Shown: piece after piece, positions 1-7,653 of the stretch
Position numbering within the stretch: position 1 is the first letter of the stretch
How the letters are laid out: each line of letters starts with the position of its first letter
Assembly (NCBI GenBank): GCA_050694055.1
Contig: JBOGWX010000066.1
Coordinates: forward strand, 1-64,000
Origin: WHSV01 sp050694055
GTDB lineage: Bacteria > Actinomycetota > CADDZG01 > WHSQ01
Direction: 5' to 3'
DNA length: 64,000 nt
Made by a program: the position numbers and the translations under genes
The notes under the pieces: model-generated
What the model saw: only the letters and a program-made list of their open reading frames with translations
Databases searched by the model: none
What the model was told of the DNA's origin: nothing

Positions 1-3
1 GCG

Positions 4-720
4 GTGCGCACCGCGGCCGCTCAGGTGAGTGCGGAGTCGATCAGCAACCTTCTAGTGGAGCGCTTTCCGCTGCTCGACCTGGACGCCTCGGTGGAAACCG
101 TCGTGGATGAGATTCCGGTCGCGGTCACCGCGCTGGGAGGGCTTGCCCCTCGCCCCCTCGGCGACGCGGGCAAGGAGCTGGTAGCTCGCAGTGGTGCCGA
201 GCAACGCGAGCTGGTGGGGAGCTGGCTCGATGATCCCTCCCTGCTCGAGGCTCGCATCGCCGCGTGGATAGCGGTGGCGGCGGGACCGGTGCTCGAGCTT
301 GGTGCCGCGGCCTTGAAGCCGCTTTCCAAGGAGGAGTGGTCCGGCCCCGCCTGTCCCGCGTGCGGAGGCTGGCCCCAGGTTTCGGTGATCCGCGAGGAGT
401 CGGGTGAGTTCATGGCGGGATCTCCTCGCTATCTCGTGTGCGGGCGGTGTGCCCTGTGGTGGAGCTTCGCGCGCGCCACCTGTCCCTGGTGTGGCGAGGA
501 CGATTCGAGACGGGTTGGCTCTTTCTCTCCCGAGGGACAACGCCTGGTGAGGATCGACGCGTGCGATACCTGCCGCGCCTATGTGAAGACCTTCGACCTC
601 AGGGAGCGGGGCGGTAGGGACGTCGTCCCCCTGGTCGACGACGTGGCCACTCTGGCCCTCGATGTCTGGGCGCACGAGAAGGGGCTGCAGCGTTCCGGCG
701 TGTCGCTGGCCGGCGTCTAG
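4..720 (+). CDS. fdhE: Formate dehydrogenase accessory protein FdhE, probably 5'-truncated by the window edge
   Basis: FdhE proteins are cytoplasmic zinc or iron binding proteins that help mature molybdenum/tungsten formate dehydrogenases. Four CxxC pairs are visible at about residues 117/120, 146/149, 160/163 and 187/190, followed by the family's closing block AYVKTFDLR and a short helical tail. The N-terminal half is the helical, weakly conserved FdhE part. The frame is open to the first base of the window and the protein (238 aa) is shorter than the usual roughly 300 aa, so the true start probably lies upstream; the GTG at position 4 is only the first candidate. Formate dehydrogenase structural genes would be expected to the left. 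Family call confident, start not. Confidence 0.85.
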   Translation: MRTAAAQVSAESISNLLVERFPLLDLDASVETVVDEIPVAVTALGGLAPRPLGDAGKELVARSGAEQRELVGSWLDDPSLLEARIAAWIAVAAGPVLELGAAALKPLSKEEWSGPACPACGGWPQVSVIREESGEFMAGSPRYLVCGRCALWWSFARATCPWCGEDDSRRVGSFSPEGQRLVRIDACDTCRAYVKTFDLRERGGRDVVPLVDDVATLALDVWAHEKGLQRSGVSLAGV

Positions 721-835
721 ATACTGAGCCACCGAGGGGTCGATCGGAGGGGACGGAACCTTCCTCGTTGCCGGAGGTCAGTGCCTCACGCGGCGCCCCC
801 CATAGGACGGGGCCACCAAAATGAGTCGGCGGCAC

Positions 836-873
836 CGATGAGTTTTGCTTGGCCACAACGTCCGAGTGACTGA
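836..873 (+). promoter_or_regulatory. Conserved leader block copy 1, possible leader peptide MSFAWPQRPSD
   Basis: A 28-nt block starting CGATGAGTTTTGCT lies 64 nt upstream of the VOC gene. It aligns without gaps to blocks at 1355, 13395 and 17466; sixteen of the first 27 columns are invariant (CGATGAG, TT, G, then GCC at +17 and GTC at +25). Read from its ATG (838) it gives an 11-residue peptide ending in TGA at 871-873, 13 nt before the VOC Shine-Dalgarno. The rest of the 721-899 gap holds nothing I recognise. Function is inferred only: a shared cis-element or leader peptide. Confidence 0.55.
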
Positions 874-899
874 AACCCGCGAGTCAAAGGAGGCACACC

Positions 900-1313
900 G
901 TGGATTGGAAGCTGGAAGTGGTGACTATCCCGGTCTCGGATTCAGAGCGCGCTAGGACCTTCTACGTCGAGCAAGTCGGCTTCAATGTCGACATCGATCA
1001 CCAGATCAGCGAGGAGATCCGCTTCATCCAGCTGACTCCTCCCGGGTCGGCCTGCTCGATTCACCTGGGAGAAGGAACGGTGGACATCAAGCCGGGCTCC
1101 CTCGAGGGCTTGTACCTGGTGGTGTCTGACGTGCGCGCTGCCCGTGCCCACCTCGTCGAACGAGGCGTGGAGGTCGGTGAGGTCCAGGTGTTCGACGAGG
1201 GCTCGTTCCGCACCAGCCGTGAAGGAGACGAGCTCGATAACGTCGGATTGGTCTTCTTCAGCGATCCGGACGGCAACCGCTGGGGCGTGCAGCAGATACC
1301 TGCCCGCACCTAG
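900..1313 (+). CDS. VOC (glyoxalase/bleomycin-resistance) superfamily protein
   Basis: A 137-aa single-gene VOC protein. Visible family features are the opening beta strand and helix around ERARTFYVEQVGFNV, the central LYLVVSDVRAARAHL block and the closing FFSDPDGNRWGVQQI strand typical of VOC barrels, which dimerise to form a metal or ligand site. VOC proteins range from dioxygenases to antibiotic-binding resistance proteins, so the substrate is unknown. The start is GTG 900, set by a strong AAAGGAGG at 886-893 with six bases of spacing. It is preceded by the conserved leader block at 836 and followed by a DHFR-like gene with the same kind of leader, which suggests common control. Confidence 0.85.
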   Translation: MDWKLEVVTIPVSDSERARTFYVEQVGFNVDIDHQISEEIRFIQLTPPGSACSIHLGEGTVDIKPGSLEGLYLVVSDVRAARAHLVERGVEVGEVQVFDEGSFRTSREGDELDNVGLVFFSDPDGNRWGVQQIPART

Positions 1314-1354
1314 GCCCGCCGGTCGCCTTGAGACCCACTTTGGCGGCGGCTCCG

Positions 1355-1389
1355 CGATGAGATTCGCAGAGCCACACGGTCTTGTTTGA
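1355..1389 (+). promoter_or_regulatory. Conserved leader block copy 4 (most divergent), possible peptide MRFAEPHGLV
   Basis: This block starts CGATGAGATTCGC and is in ungapped register with the copies at 836, 13395 and 17466, including the invariant GCC and GTC. Translated from the ATG at 1357 it gives a 10-residue peptide closed by TGA at 1387-1389, 41 nt before the DHFR-like start at 1431. It shares the GCCACA segment with copy 1, its neighbour 0.5 kb upstream. Confidence 0.5.
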
Positions 1390-1430
1390 ACCAGGTTGTA
1401 ACCCGCAACCCGAGGATTAAGGAGAACGCG

Positions 1431-2003
1431 ATGGGAAGGATCGTCGTAACCGAGTTCGTCTCACTGGATGGCGTCATGGAGGATCCGGGCGGGTCAGAGA
1501 ACTTCAAGTATGGAGGGTGGAGCTTCGAGTTCTCCCGCGGCGAGGAGGGCGACAAGTTCAAGCTCGACGAGACTCTCGAAACGGAGGCTCTGCTACTGGG
1601 TCGGGTGACCTACGAAGGCTTCGCCGAGGCCTGGCCGCCTAGGAGCGGTGAGTTCGCCGACAAGTTCAACAGCATGCCCAAGTACGTCGTGTCCTCGACG
1701 CTAAGCAACGCTGAGTGGACCAATTCGACGGTACTCGAGGGCGACCTCGCGGAGGCTGTGTCTAGCCTGAGGCAGAAGGTGGATGGGGACATCGTGGTCC
1801 ACGGCAGCGCCCAGCTCGTTCAATCCTTACTGGAGCACAACCTCGTCGATGAGTTGCGGCTGATGGTCTTCCCGGTGGTGTTGGGGAGCGGCAAGCGCCT
1901 CTTCGGCGACACGAACGAGAAGAAGCCTCTGCGCCTGGTCGACTCCCAAACCGTTGGTGATGGAGTCGCGATCCTGGTCTACAACCGAGCGGAAGGGCAC
2001 TGA
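1431..2003 (+). CDS. Dihydrofolate reductase family (RibD C-terminal-like) protein
   Basis: A 190-aa member of the bacterial 'dihydrofolate reductase family protein' group, related to the RibD reductase domain and probably an NAD(P)H-dependent reductase of unknown substrate. Visible features are the opening strand VVTEFVSLDGVMEDPGG, the LLLGRVTYEGFAEAWP block, KYVVSSTL, the nucleotide-binding strand DIVVHGSAQLVQSLLEHNLVDEL and the LMVFPVVLGSGKRLF signature. The start chosen is ATG 1431, with AAGGAG at 1419-1424; an in-frame TTG at 1386 lies inside the leader-block region and has no ribosome site. It follows the VOC gene in the same orientation but has its own copy of the leader element. Confidence 0.85.
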   Translation: MGRIVVTEFVSLDGVMEDPGGSENFKYGGWSFEFSRGEEGDKFKLDETLETEALLLGRVTYEGFAEAWPPRSGEFADKFNSMPKYVVSSTLSNAEWTNSTVLEGDLAEAVSSLRQKVDGDIVVHGSAQLVQSLLEHNLVDELRLMVFPVVLGSGKRLFGDTNEKKPLRLVDSQTVGDGVAILVYNRAEGH

Positions 2004-2042
2004 CGACGGGTCGAGCGGACGGGCGCGCCTCGGTAATCAGAC

Positions 2043-2393
2043 TCACTCAGGGGCCTTGGTCAGCAGGTCCGCGCGGGCGACCACGCGGTCGTAGTTGAGC
2101 CGGAGCAGCGCGATGACGTCGCGCACGTCGGCCTCGTTCTCGATCGCGCGGGCCGCCGGACCCGGCCTGCCGGGAAAGACGGGGTGGTCGAGGACTCGAC
2201 CCTCCTCCTTCAGCGCCAGACCGATCTGCTTGGGGAAGGAAAAGTGGGCGGCGAAATCCCCGTGTAGGTGGCCGATCTCCCGGCGGCCAACCGTGAAGGC
2301 GAACTCGCCCCGCCGGCCCGGGCCCGCCTCGACCCCCGGCCAGGAGGTGACCTCCTCCGTGATCTGCTCGCTCGGTCTCTTGATGCTCGTCAT
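2043..2393 (-). CDS. DUF5519 (luciferase-like fold) family protein, predicted SoxR target
   Basis: A 116-aa protein of the DUF5519 family, recognised by the GRREIGHLHGD block, the FPKQIGLALKEEGRVLDHPVFPG segment and the C-terminal VIALLRLNYDRV helix. The biochemical function is unknown. The start is ATG 2393 with GGAGG just upstream. It is transcribed divergently from the SoxR gene; the intergenic region carries a SoxR-type operator inside a promoter with the long spacer typical of MerR-family control, pointed at this gene. I therefore infer a redox-responsive gene, but nothing in the protein itself shows redox chemistry. Confidence 0.75.
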   Translation of the reverse strand: MTSIKRPSEQITEEVTSWPGVEAGPGRRGEFAFTVGRREIGHLHGDFAAHFSFPKQIGLALKEEGRVLDHPVFPGRPGPAARAIENEADVRDVIALLRLNYDRVVARADLLTKAPE

Positions 2394-2433
2394 GCGAGCC
2401 TCCTCGAAGCGACGACTGGTGCAATCAGCGTCG

Positions 2434-2464
2434 ACTCTACAAGTTCAAGTGAACTTGAAGTCAA
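2434..2464 (-). promoter_or_regulatory. SoxR-type promoter-operator driving the DUF5519 gene
   Basis: On the minus strand TTGACT (2464-2459) and TAGAGT (2439-2434) are separated by 19 bp, the over-long spacer on which MerR-family activators act. The spacer holds the palindrome TTCAAGT-TC-ACTTGAA (2459-2444), matching the SoxR box of enterobacteria (CTCAAGT..ACTTGAG) in nearly every arm position. The predicted transcript would start near 2427, about 34 nt before the DUF5519 ATG. The palindrome is also 31 bp upstream of the soxR ATG, so autoregulation is possible. Confidence 0.8.
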
Positions 2465-2490
2465 GCCTGGAATGTGCTTTTCTTCTGGTC

Positions 2491-2949
2491 ATGGGAGATC
2501 TCCTCACGATCGGTGACGTCGCGCGGCGCAGCGGCGTCGCAGCATCGGCGCTGCGCTTCTACGAGGAGCGAGGCCTGATCGCCTCCGAGCGCGCAGGCTC
2601 GGGTCACCGTCGCTATGCGCGCCCGGTGCTGCGGCGGGTCGCCTTCATCGTCTTCGCCCAGCGCGTGGGCTTGACGCTCGACGAGATCGGCTCGGAGCTG
2701 GCAAAGCTACCGCCCGACCGCGCGCCGACCCGACGCGACTGGGCGCGCCTTTCGAGCAAGTGGACCGGGCGCATCGACCGGCGCATCGCCGAGCTCGAGC
2801 GTCTCAGGGCCGGCCTCACGGAATGCATCGGTTGCGGCTGCCTCTCGCTCGATCGCTGCAAGCTCTCGAACCCCGGCGACCGGGCAGCCGACCTCGGCCC
2901 CGGCCCCCGTTACTGGATTGGAGACCGGCCGGCCGGGCGACCGGCTTAG
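2491..2949 (+). CDS. soxR: Redox-sensitive transcriptional activator SoxR
   Basis: A 152-aa MerR-family regulator. The N-terminal winged helix (LTIGDVARRSGVAASALRFYEERGL) is followed by the dimer helix and the [2Fe-2S] ligand block CIGCGCLSLDRC, with cysteines at 112, 115, 117 and 123, then the SoxR-specific NPGD and GPGPRYW. All four cluster ligands are present, so redox sensing should be intact. The ATG at 2491 begins exactly at the conserved domain; the frame is open further upstream to 2095 but that part has no homology and runs antisense through the DUF5519 gene. In actinobacteria SoxR usually senses redox-cycling compounds and activates few genes; here the adjacent target is the DUF5519 gene. 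Confidence 0.93.
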   Translation: MGDLLTIGDVARRSGVAASALRFYEERGLIASERAGSGHRRYARPVLRRVAFIVFAQRVGLTLDEIGSELAKLPPDRAPTRRDWARLSSKWTGRIDRRIAELERLRAGLTECIGCGCLSLDRCKLSNPGDRAADLGPGPRYWIGDRPAGRPA

Positions 2950-3072
2950 ACGTCGGGGGCGAGCCGGACCGAGTTGGCCACCTACCGACCGCGGAGAGAA
3001 GCCAGGTCGCAAAGAGGCACCGCGCTATTCGCTGGTGAGGTCGTATTCGAACATGACGTGACGCTCGCCGTC

Positions 3073-3174
3073 CTACGTTGCCCCGTGCTTTCGTAAATCA
3101 TCGAACGCCTCGGCGAAACGCGCGACCTCGCCTTCATCGCCGCGCTCGAGCCGGCGTGCCGTCACGTCTTCCAC
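3073..3174 (-). pseudogene. Possible C-terminal remnant of an Scr1/DUF5753-type regulator
   Basis: The gap 2950-3211 contains a minus-strand open stretch of 33 codons ending in TAG at 3073. Its end, EVARFAEAFDDLRKHGA, resembles the C-terminal helix of actinobacterial DUF5753 (Scr1-type) proteins, where a pattern like E-V-x-x-Y/F-x-x-x-F-D-x-L-R is common. No helix-turn-helix part is present upstream, so at best this is a decayed fragment. The resemblance is short and could be chance. Confidence 0.2.
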
Positions 3175-3211
3175 CTCGCACGGTACTCCTCTAACTTATG
3201 CTGCTCTCCTC

Positions 3212-4753
3212 TTATTCGACCGGTTCGTAACGCAGGGCATCCCCCAGGTTGGAGTTGCCCTCGAGGAAGCCGATGTCGGATACCTCGTTCGCACCGGATC
3301 CGGTGTAGCGCAGGATGTAGAGGCCGTTGCGGATGTCGATCACGTAGATCAGTCCGTCCTTGATCACCGGGTAGCTCCACATCACGACTTTGTTGCGACC
3401 GAGTGACAGGGCGGGATCCTCCGTCACGACCAGGTCGAGGGGACGCGGCGAGAAGACGCCCGTTCTCTCCGGCTCTCGTTGGAGCTTGATCGCCTGAAGG
3501 CCTGCGGAGTGCCAGGTGATGAAGCCGAGCCGGTCGGTCAGCGTGGGGTTGTGAGCCGAATAGCTCGTGAAGGTCGTGTTGGTGGGATCGCTGCCCTCGG
3601 CGGTGTCGCAGTAGCGCAGGCGGTTCTGGCGCACGCGGTAGTCGCCCACCACCTGGGGCTTGCGGGGGTTGGCGAGGTCGATCATGCGGACCCAGCCCCA
3701 CGGACAGCCGTGGGGACCGAGCGCGTCCAGCGCGTCGCCGTAGACCTCGTCGGTAACGAGGGCGAGGCTTCGCCCGAAGAGCTTGACGCCCGAGTGCGCG
3801 CCGGGATTCGACCAGTGGGCGCGATTCTCCGGCGGCGTCACCAGGCGCATCTCGGGATCGGGGATGCCTGCTGCGACCTCGGAGGTGTCGAGCACTAGGA
3901 AGCCGGCCCCGAGGAAGGCGAGATAGGCGCGCGTGCCGTCGTTGGAGACACCGAAGGAGTGCAGCCGCCGGTCCTCCTCCTCGCCATCGTCGAAACTGCC
4001 GGCGGGGAACTCGGCGACCCAGGGGTGTTCCTCGAACTCGCCGTCCCGGGCGCGCGAGATGTCGGTGGCGATGAGACTCGGGCTCGTCTGCGACGACGTG
4101 GGGGTCGTGCTGAAAAGCACCGCGCGCTTGCGCGGCTGCTCCGGATCGACCCATAGATACATCTCGTGCGGCGTGCGGCTCGGCTCGTAGGTTGCAACGA
4201 GCTTGGGGGCCGCGGCGTTCTGGCCGGAGATGTCGAAGAACGTGAAGCGGTTGCCCTGCGTCTCGCCCGCGGTGCAAGCATGGATCGCCGACGAGCACCC
4301 GAAGTTCATCACGATGAGCAACTCTTTCTGAGGCCAGACGCGCAGCTCCCGACTGGTCTCGCCGATCAACGCCGCATCGGGTGGGCCGATCTCGTGTACG
4401 ACCTGGGGCCGGCGGGGCGTCGAGACATCGACCACGAGGATTCCGGGGTTGCGGTGCTGCGGCGAACCGTCCGTGCGGCTTCCGACGTAGACGTAGTCGT
4501 CGTGGACGGCCAGAGCGGCGTTCATACCTCGGGAGAACAGGGGATCGTGACCCACCAGCTCGAAGCCCTTGGCGACGGGCTTGTTGATCTCTGGGTCCTC
4601 GTTGAAGCGATAGAGGGTCTCGCTTAGCTGCGCGTACGACTGGTTGAGCCTGAGCTCGTCGTCGGGCGCCACCGAGTGAGCCAGCACCAAGGCGGGGACC
4701 AGCACCGCTGCGGCGACTGCGGCGGCGAGCATGCCCCCCTTGCGACCACGCAT
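3212..4753 (-). CDS. Secreted LVIVD-repeat beta-propeller protein
   Basis: A 513-aa predicted exported protein. An arginine/lysine-rich start (MRGRKGG) and a hydrophobic stretch of about 20 residues ending AHS form a signal peptide. The body has LVIVD-type propeller blades: GILVVDVSTPRRPQVVHEI, FTFFDISG, FLVLDTSEV, VRMIDLANPRKPQVVGDY and IYVIDIRNGLYILRY. Such proteins are extracytoplasmic and of unknown biochemical role; they are often described as surface or choice-of-anchor proteins. I see no cell-wall sorting signal. The start ATG 4753 has GGAGG seven bases upstream. It lies in line with the EamA transporter upstream (110-nt gap), but nothing links the two. Confidence 0.8.
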   Translation of the reverse strand: MRGRKGGMLAAAVAAAVLVPALVLAHSVAPDDELRLNQSYAQLSETLYRFNEDPEINKPVAKGFELVGHDPLFSRGMNAALAVHDDYVYVGSRTDGSPQHRNPGILVVDVSTPRRPQVVHEIGPPDAALIGETSRELRVWPQKELLIVMNFGCSSAIHACTAGETQGNRFTFFDISGQNAAAPKLVATYEPSRTPHEMYLWVDPEQPRKRAVLFSTTPTSSQTSPSLIATDISRARDGEFEEHPWVAEFPAGSFDDGEEEDRRLHSFGVSNDGTRAYLAFLGAGFLVLDTSEVAAGIPDPEMRLVTPPENRAHWSNPGAHSGVKLFGRSLALVTDEVYGDALDALGPHGCPWGWVRMIDLANPRKPQVVGDYRVRQNRLRYCDTAEGSDPTNTTFTSYSAHNPTLTDRLGFITWHSAGLQAIKLQREPERTGVFSPRPLDLVVTEDPALSLGRNKVVMWSYPVIKDGLIYVIDIRNGLYILRYTGSGANEVSDIGFLEGNSNLGDALRYEPVE

Positions 4754-4862
4754 GGCAACGCCTCCTTGGGTCGAGACCCTTGGGTCGAGATGTCGTCCTT
4801 CCCCTCGACTTCGACGCGGGGCCCCGCCCTCCTGCCCGCGGCCCCCCTTTGCCGCCCTTGGC

Positions 4863-5816
4863 TTAGTGGCCTGAGGCGTTGGAGTCGCGGCTCAGCCGCG
4901 TGATCAGCAGGCCCCCGAGCACCAGGAGACCACCGATGACCTGCTCGAGCCGTACGCCCTCGTCGAGCGCGAGGACCGCGATCGCGCCACCGAGGATCGG
5001 CACGAGGAACCCGTACACCACGGTGCGCGGGATGCCGCGATGGCGGATCGCCCAACTCCACAGCGCGTAGGCGAGATAGACGGGACCGACGATGGCGTAG
5101 GCGAGGATGACCCACGACTGCAGGCTCACCGCACCCCAGTCCTGTCCGGCCATGGACGGCACGGAGATCAACGTGATGAGTAGGCCCCCGAGACCGAGTG
5201 TGTACGACATCAGCTCGCGCGACGGATAGCGCGCCGCGAGAGGTTGGTTGATGACGCCGTAGGCGCCGAACGCTGCGGCCGCGCCGAGCGACAGCAGATC
5301 GCCGGGACGAGCCGCGGCGAATGCATCCCAGGCGCGCAGGAACACGGCGACCCCGAGGAAGCCGACGACGACACCCGCTACCTGGAAGCGCGCCGGGCGC
5401 TCCTTCCGGGCCAGCCACATGACGATCACCGAGAAGATCGGGTGGGTCGAGATGAGGATGGCGCTCGCCAGCGCGGAGGTTCGGTCGAGCCCGAGCACGA
5501 AGCCCATCTGATACAGGAAGTAGCCGGTGAGGCCCGCTGCCGCCAGCCGGGGCAGGTTCTCCCGGCGCGGCCGGACACGGCCCGACGCGAACAGCAGCAC
5601 CGCGACCGAGAAGACGAACATGACGGCGAAGCGGAGTCCGGTGAACGCGACCGGATCGATGTCGCGCCACGCGATCTTGAACAATGTGAACGTCGACGCC
5701 CACATGAGGACGACCAAGAGCAGCGCAACATCGATCAGGAAGGGAGCCGGCGCGTGCTCGCTCGGTGTCTCGACCTGATCAACCACCGAACCCGTTATGC
5801 GCCCGGTGTCCGGCAT
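4863..5816 (-). CDS. EamA/DMT-family transporter (RhaT/YdcZ-like permease)
   Basis: A 317-aa integral membrane protein with about ten hydrophobic helices arranged as two EamA halves. The first half starts VALLLVVLMWASTFTLFKIAW, with the typical PVAFTGLRF after helix 1. The second half begins around LLSLGAAAAFGAYGVINQPLAARY and ends in LGGLLITRL. DMT-family proteins usually export metabolites or amino acids by proton exchange; the substrate cannot be told from sequence. The first 28 residues are hydrophilic and acidic. The gene is separated from the NYN-domain gene upstream by about 55 bp and is on the same strand, so they may be co-transcribed. Confidence 0.85.
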   Translation of the reverse strand: MPDTGRITGSVVDQVETPSEHAPAPFLIDVALLLVVLMWASTFTLFKIAWRDIDPVAFTGLRFAVMFVFSVAVLLFASGRVRPRRENLPRLAAAGLTGYFLYQMGFVLGLDRTSALASAILISTHPIFSVIVMWLARKERPARFQVAGVVVGFLGVAVFLRAWDAFAAARPGDLLSLGAAAAFGAYGVINQPLAARYPSRELMSYTLGLGGLLITLISVPSMAGQDWGAVSLQSWVILAYAIVGPVYLAYALWSWAIRHRGIPRTVVYGFLVPILGGAIAVLALDEGVRLEQVIGGLLVLGGLLITRLSRDSNASGH

Positions 5817-5870
5817 GGCTTCCTGCGCGTTCCGACGACGCGCGCCCTCAGATCCTTCACGGTCTGAACG

Positions 5871-6266
5871 TTACGACTCTTCGGCACGCACCCGCTCCAC
5901 GCGGTCGCGAAAAGTACGGGACCGCACCAGGCCGGCGCCGAGTGCGGTTACTCGTTCCCCGAGCGCCTTGTCGGAAGTCACCACCCGCAACCCGCGCGGA
6001 TTCTCGTCGCGCGCGACCAGCTCGACGATTTCGTGGTCGGCGGCGTTTCGTCCTTTGCGCGAGGCGTATACCAGGCGAACGGTGGTCGCGGTTGGCGGGG
6101 GTTTCGGCGTCTTGTCGAACACCACGATCACCTCATCGCCGGTGATGCGGGCGTAGTCGTCGAGTACCTCGGCGAGCGATCGCATCGCCCGATCCTGGTC
6201 GCTCCACCAGTTGTCGGGACGCGACCCGATGACGTTCATTGCGTCGACCAACCAGCGACGAGCCAT
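5871..6266 (-). CDS. NYN-domain (PIN-like, YacP-type) nuclease
   Basis: A 131-aa NYN domain protein, a PIN-like RNase fold. The opening strand RRWLVDAMNVIGSRPDNWW supplies the first conserved Asp and Asn. The strand VIVVFDKTPKP, the segment ADHEIVELVARDENP and the strand GLRVVTSDKALGERVTALGA carry the remaining acidic residues. A role in RNA turnover is known for the YacP/Rae1 relatives; here it is an inference. I chose ATG 6266, where the domain starts, preceded by an AGGAT-like ribosome site; the open frame continues upstream to 6371 without conserved content. Confidence 0.85.
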   Translation of the reverse strand: MARRWLVDAMNVIGSRPDNWWSDQDRAMRSLAEVLDDYARITGDEVIVVFDKTPKPPPTATTVRLVYASRKGRNAADHEIVELVARDENPRGLRVVTSDKALGERVTALGAGLVRSRTFRDRVERVRAEES

Positions 6267-6382
6267 GACGCGATCCTCTCGCAACCGGGTAGGTTCGGCG
6301 CGGGGGAGCACGAAAAAACAAGCGGGAGGCAATTGCGAGATGGCGAGACGACCGAACGAATGGCACCACACGGAACCTGTTC

Positions 6383-7251
6383 GTGCCTGAGGTGCCGGTC
6401 CGGGACGGCACCGTTACCTTCCGGGAGTGGGAGACATGGTTTCGCATCACGGGGGACCTCGATGGGCGCTCGCCCCTCGTCTGCGTGCACGGCGGCCCGG
6501 GTCGACCCACCACTACTTCGCACCGCTCGAGGAGCTCGCGCAGTCCGGTCGCGCCGTGGTCGTCTACGACCAGGTCGGATGCGGCGGCTCCTCGCGCCCG
6601 CCCATCGAGGAGCTCGGCCTCGAGGTGTTCGTCGACGAGCTCGCCAACCTTCACGACCGGCTGGGGCTCGAGCGCACGCACGTCCTCGGGACCTCATGGG
6701 GCGGCATGGTCGCGCTCGAGCACGCTCTCACCGGGCCGCCGTCGTTGCAAAGTCTTATCCTCAGCTCGACCCTTGTCTGCGCGCGATCATGGGCCCGAGA
6801 GGCCGCCCGGCTGCGCGACGCCATGCCCCAGGAGCTTCGGCGAGCGCTCGCGGACCCCGCCGATCCGGCCTACGAGCGAGCCGACGCCGCCTTCTTCGAG
6901 CACCACGTGTGCCGGCTCGGAATCACGCCGGAGATCGAGCGGATGAGGGAGCAGAAGGGAACCTACGTCTACGAGGGGCTCTGGGGGCCGAACGAGTGGA
7001 CGCTCAACGAAGAGCTCGCGCGCTGGGACGTGAGGGACCGCGTGACCGAGATCGAGGTGCCGGTGCTGATCACCGCAGGCCGTCACGACCTCTGCACCCC
7101 AAACATCCTGGCCGAGCTCCAGCGTGGGCTGCCGCGCGCCGAGACGGTGCGCGTCGACGACAGCGCACACATGCCCTATCTCGAACAACCGGACGACTAC
7201 CGGGCGTCGTTGCGCGCCTTCCTCGACCGGGTCGATGCGCCCGGAGGATAG
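6383..7251 (+). pseudogene. Proline iminopeptidase-like alpha/beta hydrolase, interrupted by one frameshift
   Basis: Two frames together encode a full S33-type hydrolase. From GTG 6383 one frame gives the family start and WFRITGDLDGRSPLVCVHGGPG; the other picks up with THHYFAPLEELA, GRAVVVYDQVGCGGSSRP, the nucleophile elbow GTSWGG, the Asp region (ITAGRHDLCTP) and the catalytic His near DDSAHMPYLEQPDDY. The break falls at the GGG run 6499-6501; a single extra G there restores HGGPG-STHHYF. Either the sequence has lost one G or the gene has a fresh mutation. All catalytic parts survive, which favours a sequence error. The family hydrolyses N-terminal proline peptides, amino-acid amides or esters. 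Confidence 0.8.
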
Positions 7252-7300
7252 ATCGCGCCGGGTTGCTTGGGTGATTCTTGCTCACCGACCGGCCCGGAGA

Positions 7301-7620
7301 CTACGGAACGAGAGTCAAGAGTCCCTCTGCACCGGGTGGAAAGGTCGTCCTCAGCCTGATCTCGTCATCGCTCTCCTCGAGGTCGAACCCGAGGAACGAG
7401 CAGCACTGACGTTCTGCGTCCACCAGCCTCTTCAGTCGCGTGAAGACGTCGCCCTGCCGCTTCCATACGGTCGTCTTGACGTTGCTCTCTGTGCTTTCGT
7501 GATTAGGGCTTCGCTCCGCAGTTCGCTCCACTCCTGGAGTCGCCTCTGAAGATCGGCGGTGGGCAGGGAGCAGGCGATTTGATCGGGTTCGCTCGCGCTG
7601 CGCGTGTGCTCATCCGTCAA
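7301..7620 (-). pseudogene. Small cysteine-containing protein of the MerR-associated 'ERQCCSF' type, frameshifted
   Basis: The start is TTG 7620, with GGAGG seven bases upstream. The first frame encodes DQIACSLPTADLQRRLQEWSELRSEAL; the second encodes RLKRLVDAERQCCSFLGFDLEESDDEIRLRT and the C-terminus ending at 7301. Together they make about 105 residues matching a small family with an IAC-x-L opening and a C-C-x-F motif, often found fused or next to MerR-type metal regulators. The frames meet near 7490-7500, where AAA in the minus strand would need to be AAAA. Function unknown. The divergent hydrolase upstream and the LysR gene on its other side give no functional clue. Confidence 0.6.
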
Positions 7621-7653
7621 CTCGAGTCCTCCTGGCTCGTCGACCCGGCCGCC

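Noticed and set aside
1851..1859. GATGAGTT near 1851 and a similar string near 43659 as further leader-block copies
   Set aside because: They lie inside the DHFR-like and XdhB coding regions and lack the downstream GCC and GTC positions.
2095..2490. Upstream extension of the SoxR frame
   Set aside because: It is antisense to the DUF5519 gene, crosses the SoxR operator and carries no MerR homology before ATG 2491.
3162..4298. 378-codon minus-strand frame
   Set aside because: Arg-rich shadow of the LVIVD-repeat gene in another frame; no conserved motif.
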